Positions 24,611 through 30,027 of a DNA stretch of 30,027 bases are shown here, one piece after another. Both the position numbers and the translations under genes were made by a program. This DNA is from Desulfobulbus sp. (GTDB taxonomy: Bacteria > Desulfobacterota > Desulfobulbia > Desulfobulbales > Desulfobulbaceae). The notes beneath the pieces were generated by a model. It ran no database searches. It saw nothing but the letters and a program-made list of their open reading frames with translations, and was not told the origin of the DNA. The DNA is taken from positions 1 through 30,027 of the forward strand of contig JAUVLX010000005.1 in the NCBI GenBank assembly GCA_030600525.1. Reading direction: 5' to 3'. Every line of letters starts with the position of its first letter. The first letter of the stretch is position 1.

Positions 24611-24634
24611 AACTTACCTACAATATCATTAATT

Positions 24635-24649
24635 GTGACGACTTGTCAC
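24635..24649. repeat. Short GTGAC dyad between the PxxKW and pilC genes
   Basis: GTGAC (24635-24639) and GTCAC (24645-24649) are separated by five bases, forming a dyad in the divergent promoter region. It resembles operators of the CRP/FNR superfamily, but the spacing is one base off the CRP consensus. Confidence 0.4.
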
Positions 24650-24753
24650 TTCACCGATAGAAAATAGATTTTATAAAGGCTATTGCACTTTCTGTCAATA
24701 CCTTATATTGAACAGCCTTTAAAAATAATAGGAAGTTGTCCGGAGAATGATTC

Positions 24754-25959
24754 ATGCCAATTTATGTCTGGAAAGGTAAAAACAGTTACGGCGAAAAACG
24801 CAAAGGTGAATTAGAAGCACCCGATGAAAACTCGGCTCTTGCTCAACTCAGGCGACTGCGGATTGACGGTGTCAAGATAAAAGAAAAGCCCAAAGACATT
24901 TTAGAACAAATTCCGCTTTTCAAGCCCAAAGTCACCGGCAAAGACCTTGTTATTTTTACGAGGCAGCTTTCAACTATGATTGATGCTGGTCTTCCATTGG
25001 TTCAATGCCTGCAGATCCTCGGCAAACAACAGGAAAATTCCACCTTTAAAAAGGTAATTCTTGAGGTTCAGACCGACGTTGAAACTGGAACAACACTTGC
25101 CGATTCCATGCGCAAACATCCAAAAGTGTTTGACAATCTGTATTCAAATATGATCGAGGCAGGTGAACTTGGTGGTATCCTCGACACCATCCTCTCCAGA
25201 TTGGCTGCTTTCAAAGAAAAATCCATGGCCCTACAGAAAAAGATTAAAGGCGCGATGACCTACCCTGCAATATGTCTCGGCATTTCGTTCATTATTCTTG
25301 TTGTCATCCTTGTTTTTGTTGTTCCTGTTTTTGATAAAATGTTTCAGGAATTTGGTTCCACCCTCCCGGTACCAACACAGATTGTTGTCAACATGAGTAG
25401 TTTTTTCAAAAGTAATATTTTCTACATTGTCATCGTAGCTGTCCTCTTCAGCTGGATCTTCAAACGGATTTATAATACTGAAAAAGGTCGCCTCAAAATT
25501 GACGCCGCCCTGCTTAAGTCTCCTGTAGTAGGCACCCTGCTCCGCCGGGTAGCGGTTTCCAAATTCACCCGAACCTTGAGCACCATGCTGCAAAGTGGGG
25601 TGCCCATCCTTGAAGCCCTGCAAGTCGTGGGTCGAACATCAGGAAACAAGGTTATTGAACGAGCTGTGTTTAGAGTGGCGGACAGCATTGCAGAAGGGCG
25701 GCCCATTGCTGAACCGCTTGATGAATCCGGTGTTTTTCCCAACATGGTTGTGCAGATGATTAATGTTGGAGAGTCGGTAGGTGCCCTGGACACCATGCTT
25801 GAAAAAATAGCCGACTTTTACGATGAAGAAGTCGATCAAGCCGTAGATAATCTGACCGCTATGATTGAACCTTTTATGATGGTCTTCTTAGGGGGAATGA
25901 TTGGCGGGCTGGTTGTAGCCATGTATCTGCCAATTTTTAAAATGGCAAGTGTTGTTTAA
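24754..25959 (+). CDS. Type IV pilus / type II secretion inner-membrane platform protein (PilC/GspF)
   Basis: 401 residues. The N-terminal MPIYVWKGKNSYGEKRKGE segment and the ENSALAQLRR helix are typical of PilC. Two GspF domains follow, each with a conserved FTRQLSTMIDAGLPLVQ / FTRTLSTMLQSGVPILEAL motif and a VGE/AGE-x-G turn (MIEAGELGG, MINVGESVG). Three membrane helices lie at about 168-190, 218-237 and 373-395, the standard topology. PilC anchors the PilB/PilT motor in the inner membrane. The adjacent genes are unrelated (PxxKW, eno), so it is an orphan here, and whether it serves pili or secretion cannot be settled. A CGGAG element precedes the ATG. Confidence 0.92.
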   Translation: MPIYVWKGKNSYGEKRKGELEAPDENSALAQLRRLRIDGVKIKEKPKDILEQIPLFKPKVTGKDLVIFTRQLSTMIDAGLPLVQCLQILGKQQENSTFKKVILEVQTDVETGTTLADSMRKHPKVFDNLYSNMIEAGELGGILDTILSRLAAFKEKSMALQKKIKGAMTYPAICLGISFIILVVILVFVVPVFDKMFQEFGSTLPVPTQIVVNMSSFFKSNIFYIVIVAVLFSWIFKRIYNTEKGRLKIDAALLKSPVVGTLLRRVAVSKFTRTLSTMLQSGVPILEALQVVGRTSGNKVIERAVFRVADSIAEGRPIAEPLDESGVFPNMVVQMINVGESVGALDTMLEKIADFYDEEVDQAVDNLTAMIEPFMMVFLGGMIGGLVVAMYLPIFKMASVV

Positions 25960-25972
25960 TTCAATTCAATAC

Positions 25973-26000
25973 TTACATTATTTATATTATTATATAAAAT
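25973..26000 (+). promoter_or_regulatory. Candidate sigma-70 promoter for eno
   Basis: TTACAT (25973-25978) and TAAAAT (25995-26000) are separated by 16 bases in a very AT-rich 71-base gap before eno. The surrounding sequence offers several overlapping TATA-like alternatives, so the exact -10 is uncertain. Confidence 0.35.
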
Positions 26001-26030
26001 TTTAAATTATACATTCTGGAGAGTACTTTC

Positions 26031-27326
26031 ATGGGAGAAATAGTAGATATAATTGCGCGAGAAATATTGGATTCTAGAGGTAACCCCACAGTTGAAGTGG
26101 AGGTTTACCTTGAAACGGGGGCCGTTGGCAGGGCAGCTGTACCTTCTGGTGCCTCTACGGGGAAACGGGAAGCATTGGAGCTAAGAGATACCAAGAAAAG
26201 ACGTTACGGCGGCAAAGGTGTATTGCAGGCCGTGAAAAATGTCACCGACATCATCACTCCTGAGCTTCTTGGATTTGAATCTTCCAGTCAGGTGCTGATC
26301 GACAATGTTATGCTCCGTTTGGACAATAGTGCTAACAAAAAAAAATTAGGTGCCAATTCCATACTCGGTGTATCTATGGCTGTTGCGAAGGCAACTGCTG
26401 CTGAACTTGAGTTACCGTTATATAATTATCTCGGAGGCGTCAACGCAAAGGTACTGCCTGTTCCGATGATGAACATACTCAATGGTGGTGCCCACGCTGA
26501 CAATAATGTTGATATTCAGGAATTCATGATTCTGCCAGTAGGTGCAAAAAGCTTTGCAGAAGCCCTTCGCATGGGAGCAGAGACTTTTCATGCCTTAAAA
26601 TCCGTGCTAAAAAAACGCGGATTGCAAACTTCCGGTGGCGATGAAGGTGGTTTCGCCCCCAACCTGAGTTCCAATGAAGAGGCAATGGAAGCTATTCTTG
26701 AAGGAATAGTCCAAGCCGGATACAAACCTGGAAAAGATATCTATATTGGTCTAGATGCTGCCGCCAGTGAATTTTACAATGCTACAGAAAAAAGATACGT
26801 TCTAGCTGCAGAGAAAAAACCGAAAAAAGATGCCGATCAATTAATTGAATATTACAGTAACTGGGTGAGACAATACCCACTCATTTCCATTGAAGATGGT
26901 CTTGATGAAGCCGACTGGAAGGGCTGGAAAAGCCTTACCCAAGAATTGGGCAACAAAATCCAGTTGGTTGGCGACGATATTTTTGTGACCAATACCGCTA
27001 TCCTCAAAAAAGGCATCAAGCGGGGAGTATGTAATTCTATCTTAATCAAGCTGAACCAGATAGGCACTCTAACTGAAACAATCGATGCCGTCGACATGGC
27101 ACACAGGGCATCCTATACTGCAGTTATTTCGCATCGATCTGGTGAAACTGAAGATACCACAATTGCGGACCTTGCTGTTGCATTAAACGCCGGACAAATA
27201 AAAACTGGTGCTCCTTCGCGCAGTGATCGAGTTGCTAAATATAACCAATTACTGCGCATTGAGGAAGAACTTGGTGAAACTGCCCAGTTTGCCGGAAGAG
27301 AAGCTTTTCATTTTCTTAATGATTGA
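26031..27326 (+). CDS. eno: Enolase
   Basis: Interconverts 2-phosphoglycerate and phosphoenolpyruvate in glycolysis and gluconeogenesis. It is also a common RNA degradosome partner. The 431-residue length is standard. Visible elements are AREILDSRGNPTVEVEV at the N-terminus, the mobile loop SGASTGKREALELRD, NGGAHADNN, and the catalytic acid loop SGGDEGGFAPN with Glu205. The Mg ligands are Asp242, Glu288 and Asp315. Catalytic Lys340 sits in LIKLNQIGT, and SHRSGETEDT and the terminal GRE follow. CTGGAGAG lies about 8 bases before the ATG. It stands alone between pilC and the IHF gene. Confidence 0.98.
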   Translation: MGEIVDIIAREILDSRGNPTVEVEVYLETGAVGRAAVPSGASTGKREALELRDTKKRRYGGKGVLQAVKNVTDIITPELLGFESSSQVLIDNVMLRLDNSANKKKLGANSILGVSMAVAKATAAELELPLYNYLGGVNAKVLPVPMMNILNGGAHADNNVDIQEFMILPVGAKSFAEALRMGAETFHALKSVLKKRGLQTSGGDEGGFAPNLSSNEEAMEAILEGIVQAGYKPGKDIYIGLDAAASEFYNATEKRYVLAAEKKPKKDADQLIEYYSNWVRQYPLISIEDGLDEADWKGWKSLTQELGNKIQLVGDDIFVTNTAILKKGIKRGVCNSILIKLNQIGTLTETIDAVDMAHRASYTAVISHRSGETEDTTIADLAVALNAGQIKTGAPSRSDRVAKYNQLLRIEEELGETAQFAGREAFHFLND

Positions 27327-27421
27327 GGATTGACAATTACGGGTATCGCTGCCTATCATATATAGTAACAGTATAATTCCAGACTAAACCATTGTAAAAT
27401 CGCTTCATTTGGAGGTTAAAG

Positions 27422-27709
27422 ATGACATTGACCAAGGCTGATTTAGTTCAACAAGTATATAAAATGCATCCAACGTTGACAAAATCTCAATCAACTGCAT
27501 CTGTAGAAACCTTTTTGACCTTGTCTAAATCATCCCTAATCAGCGGGCAGGATCTCTTGTTAAGCGGGTTCGGAAAATTTAACATCAAGGACAAAAAGTC
27601 AAGACGTGGCAGAAATCCACAGACAGGGAATGAACTTATTCTTGACGCACGGCGTGTAGTAACTTTTAAACCTTCCGGGATTTTGCGTACCCGCATAAAT
27701 TCGGCATAA
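27422..27709 (+). CDS. ihfA: Integration host factor alpha-subunit-like DNA-bending protein
   Basis: 95-residue HU/IHF fold. It starts MTLTKADLVQQVY, has a LLLSGFGKFNIKDKKSRRGRNPQTG stretch with the signature RGRNPQTG beta-arm entry, and ends in KPSGILRTRIN. The arm that wraps the DNA minor groove, with its Pro (NPQTG), is intact. The length and early TKADL favour IHF alpha over HU, but the distinction from HU cannot be proven by eye. GGAGG lies 7 bases before the ATG. A hairpin terminator follows. The next gene is a ParB-like protein 90 bases downstream. Confidence 0.85.
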   Translation: MTLTKADLVQQVYKMHPTLTKSQSTASVETFLTLSKSSLISGQDLLLSGFGKFNIKDKKSRRGRNPQTGNELILDARRVVTFKPSGILRTRINSA

Positions 27710-27734
27710 CAGTTCCTCCATTTAGTTTGTATTA

Positions 27735-27777
27735 AAGGGGCATCAATTTATGATGTCCCTTATCTTTTTCTCCCATA
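27735..27777 (+). terminator. Intrinsic terminator after ihfA
   Basis: An 11-bp stem with one G-T pair (27735-27745 with 27751-27761) and a 5-nt loop is followed by a T-rich run (CTTTTTCTC). It ends the ihfA transcript, so the ParB-like gene beyond it needs readthrough or its own promoter. Confidence 0.7.
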
Positions 27778-27798
27778 ACTTTTTTATTGGCAGGCAAC

Positions 27799-28761
27799 GT
27801 GAAGCACTCTCCTTCGTTTCAGTTACTGGAACCAGACAAAATCCACACCCACAGTGACGTTTTCCACCTGATTCATGCAAGTTCAGCTCTTGACGAAACT
27901 TTACTTTCGAGTGTTGAAACTTTTGGCATCATGCACCCCCTGCTTGTTATAGAGAATGAAGACAGCCACAGAAAGTTTAATCTTTTATCGGGTTTCAAAA
28001 GATTACAGGCAGCGATAAAACTGAAAATCCTCTCCATTCCTTGTCTCGTCCTCTCTCAACAGACCAAACCTTTTGATCTATACCAATTTATTGCCCTACA
28101 TAAACACATGGACAACAGCGTTAGCCCCATCGAAGACGCTCTCCTTCTCAAACAAGCGCAGGAATATTTGGATGATCAGGAGACACTCTCCCTACTGGAA
28201 ATTATTGGGTATAAACCTAACAAACACCAACTCAACGAGTTGCTTTCCCTGCTCAATCTGGAAAAAACAGCAATTAACAGTATTCACAACGGCAAGGTAC
28301 CGCTCAAAATAGGAAAAAAAATAAACAAACTCAGCCAGGAAGACCAGCATCTTTTGATAGGACTCATTGACAAGTACCATTTTGGTGGGTCAAAACAGCA
28401 TAATTTTGTGCAAAAGGTCATTGAATTGGCCAAAAGGAGAAAATGCCCTATTGGTGAAATTCTGTGTAAATGGGATCAACAGGATGTCACTGACGCAAAG
28501 AACATCCCTCAACAAGGGGGCCAACTCCTCGAATTTCTCCAAAAGCAATGTTCACCGGAACTTTTTAAGGCGGAGAAGGCGTTTCAACTACGCATACACC
28601 AATTACATCTACCCGAACATTTTCACCTTCAACACAGTTTATCCTTTGAAAAAGATAGCTGTGACTTATCCATCACCTTTGACAACATTGATGTTCTTGA
28701 GGCAAAATTAGATGCTTTGAAGGCAGTGGTTCCACAAAAAGCTACCAGGGAAAACGCCTGA
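27799..28761 (+). CDS. Orphan ParB/Spo0J-like nucleotide-binding-domain protein
   Basis: About 320 residues. The N-terminal ParB-like domain has FGIMHPLLVIE (box I) and FNLLSGFKRLQAAIKLK (box II; usual G-E-R-R is G-F-K-R), followed by IPCLVL. The middle follows the ParB helical pattern: SPIEDALLLKQA, LLEIIGY, ELLSLLNLEKTAINSIHNGKVPL and KINKLSQEDQHLL. The C-terminus is divergent. It has no adjacent parA, so a role in chromosome partition is not implied; regulator or adaptor functions are possible. A TTG at 27787 is also in frame, but the GTG at 27799 has an AGG element nearby. Its last 20 bases overlap the 3' end of ribD on the other strand. Confidence 0.7.
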   Translation: MKHSPSFQLLEPDKIHTHSDVFHLIHASSALDETLLSSVETFGIMHPLLVIENEDSHRKFNLLSGFKRLQAAIKLKILSIPCLVLSQQTKPFDLYQFIALHKHMDNSVSPIEDALLLKQAQEYLDDQETLSLLEIIGYKPNKHQLNELLSLLNLEKTAINSIHNGKVPLKIGKKINKLSQEDQHLLIGLIDKYHFGGSKQHNFVQKVIELAKRRKCPIGEILCKWDQQDVTDAKNIPQQGGQLLEFLQKQCSPELFKAEKAFQLRIHQLHLPEHFHLQHSLSFEKDSCDLSITFDNIDVLEAKLDALKAVVPQKATRENA

Positions 28762-29851
28762 TCCCATGAAATAATATATCCGTACCAACAGTTTGCGTTG
28801 ATCGCTCAACAAAAAAGTCATCTTCCGATTTTGTAAGGGATGCGTATCCTTTCACAAGTGGTGTTCCCGCATCACCAATAAAAAAGGGCGCATAAAAAAG
28901 AAACACTTCATCAACTGCATCTGCATCAAGAAATGCGCCATGAATACGGCTTCCGCCCTCCACCAAAACAGAAGTTATCCCTGCATTGCCTAAATGTAGT
29001 AATAGCTGTTTAAGATCAACCTGCTGAGCCTGAAGATCTCCTATTCTATGAACCTTGGCTCCTTTTTTTTCTAGTACCTGCTGTTTTTTATCTTCAGCGG
29101 ACTCACAGCAGTAGATCCATGTCTCTGCCTTGGATTGTTGATGCAACATTTTTGCATCCGGTGACAGTCTCAGCTTGGAATCAAGCACCACTCTTAAAGG
29201 GTCAGAGCTTTTGTCGTCACAGATTCTGGTAGTAAGGCTGGGATTGTCAATTAGAGCCGTGTCAACCCCGATAAGAATGGCATCGAACCGGTCTCGCAAC
29301 CCGTGTACCATCTCAAATGCCTTAGTTCCGGTAATCGAGCCACCGCTCCCCACTTGATACGATATTCGACCGTCAAGACTTGCCCCGGCTTTCATGACTA
29401 CCCATGGCAGGCCAGTGGAAATATGCTTAAGAAAAGGCAGGTTTAATAATTTACATTCACTCTCAAGGATTCCGCAGTTGACTTCTAAGCCGTTTTCAAC
29501 GAGACGATTAATCCCACTACCAGAGACATGGGGGTTAGGATCAGTCATACCGATAACAACCCGTTCAATCCCGCTGGCAAGAATTGCTTCGGTGCAGGGG
29601 GGGGTTCGCCCTGTGTGATTGCATGGTTCAAGCGTCACGTACAGAGTTGCCCCAGAGGTGTTATTTTTGGCATCAGCAAGAGCATTAATTTCAGCGTGAG
29701 CTGTTCCGGCCTTTTGGTGATAACCTTTTCCAATAACGTTTCCATTGCGAACAATAACGGCACCAACAACGGGATTTGGTGAGGTTCGTCCTATGCCTTT
29801 TTCAGCCTCTTGGATGGCCAGCTTCATAAAGTGCAAATCATGATTGTCCAT
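28742..29851 (-). CDS. ribD: Bifunctional riboflavin biosynthesis deaminase-reductase RibD
   Basis: Carries out the deamination of the pyrimidine from GTP cyclohydrolase II and the following NADPH-dependent ribosyl reduction. The deaminase half (about 1-145) has the zinc site TAHAEINAL (His52, Glu54) and PCNHTGRTPPC (Cys77, Cys86). The reductase half (146-369) begins PWVVMKAGASLDGR and contains RFDAILIGVDTALIDNPSLT and VLVEGGSRIHGAF. AGGGG lies 6 bases before the ATG. Length 369 is standard. No other rib genes are in view, and its tail overlaps the ParB-like gene. No FMN riboswitch is evident in the visible 176 bases upstream. Confidence 0.96.
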   Translation of the reverse strand: MDNHDLHFMKLAIQEAEKGIGRTSPNPVVGAVIVRNGNVIGKGYHQKAGTAHAEINALADAKNNTSGATLYVTLEPCNHTGRTPPCTEAILASGIERVVIGMTDPNPHVSGSGINRLVENGLEVNCGILESECKLLNLPFLKHISTGLPWVVMKAGASLDGRISYQVGSGGSITGTKAFEMVHGLRDRFDAILIGVDTALIDNPSLTTRICDDKSSDPLRVVLDSKLRLSPDAKMLHQQSKAETWIYCCESAEDKKQQVLEKKGAKVHRIGDLQAQQVDLKQLLLHLGNAGITSVLVEGGSRIHGAFLDADAVDEVFLFYAPFFIGDAGTPLVKGYASLTKSEDDFFVERSTQTVGTDILFHGIRRFPW

Positions 29852-29929
29852 TGTCGCCCCTTTTAATAGCTTACCAATATAAAATTAAGTGGGTATCCTG
29901 TTTACTCAACCGGCTACCATATGTTGTGG

Positions 29930-30025
29930 TTAACCACCAATTATTTTAGGGCGAGGCACTGGCGCACATTCTACCGCATGTTCCATCAAGCGGTAAAAGA
30001 GCAAACCACGCGCTTTTGAATTTCG
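29930..30025 (-). pseudogene. Possible IS1595/ISXO2-like transposase C-terminus at the window edge
   Basis: A minus-strand frame entering from the right edge reads NSKARGLLFYRLMEHAVE and ends at a TAA at 29932-29930. The S-x-ARGLLFYRLMxxAV pattern resembles the tail of IS1595/ISXO2-type transposases as I recall them. Only 31 residues are visible, so the call is tentative. If right, a second insertion element borders this segment and its end falls upstream of ribD. Confidence 0.4.
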
Positions 30026-30027
30026 GC

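Noticed and set aside
24635..24649. Canonical CRP site
   Set aside because: The half-sites are spaced by seven rather than six bases, so only a generic dyad is claimed.
29852..30027. FMN riboswitch upstream of ribD
   Set aside because: No conserved RFN-type helices are visible in the 176 bases available.
1..30027. CRISPR arrays, prophage or rRNA operon
   Set aside because: No regularly spaced direct repeats, phage structural genes or rRNA sequence were seen.

Overview
The window looks like ordinary chromosome from a Gram-negative, anaerobic, sulfate-reducer-like member of the Desulfobacterota, most likely near Desulfobulbales. This is inferred from gene content: a Tol envelope system, a multi-cysteine 4Fe-4S protein, a PxxKW-type cysteine-rich protein, a branched-chain-type periplasmic binding protein, an IHF alpha subunit and moderate-to-low GC with AT-rich intergenic DNA. 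No 16S rRNA is present, so the assignment rests on protein flavour only.

Layout. 1-644: the first codons of an IS1634-like transposase (minus strand) abut the C-terminal stump of a D-lactate-dehydrogenase-type Fe-S flavoprotein, so an insertion seems to have destroyed that gene. 702-4390: ndk, an orphan LivJ-like binding protein, a 4Fe-4S protein and a sirtuin. 4612-5823: a small unknown ORF, a strong terminator, tRNA-His(GTG) and a zinc-ribbon protein. 6023-7705: a prephenate dehydratase-ACT-prephenate dehydrogenase fusion, divergent from 7878-10814, a helicase fused to an RNase H-like exonuclease (MrfA plus MrfB in one chain). 10935-12175: an SH3b protein and TlyA. 12301-17045: the Tol cluster tolQ-tolR-tolA-tolB-cpoB on the minus strand, with no pal between tolB and cpoB. 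17401-18321: a thioredoxin-reductase-like flavoprotein with an intrinsic terminator in its own leader. 18416-20893: darP/yjgA, coaBC and an unknown lipoprotein. 21353-24190: a tatD-yggS-ugd operon closed by a terminator. 24311-25959: a PxxKW protein divergent from an orphan pilC. 26031-28761: eno, an IHF-alpha gene and an orphan ParB-like gene whose 3' end overlaps convergent ribD (28742-29851). The right edge carries a probable transposase tail.

Most genes are housekeeping: nucleotide balance (ndk), aromatic amino acids, CoA, riboflavin and PLP homeostasis, glycolysis, rRNA modification and ribosome assembly, envelope constriction, and DNA repair. I see no CRISPR array, prophage or defence island. 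The best candidates for something under-described are the two domain fusions (MrfA-MrfB and PheA-ACT-TyrA with altered signature residues), the terminator-in-leader ahead of the TrxR-like gene, and the ParB-like gene with no ParA beside IHF alpha.
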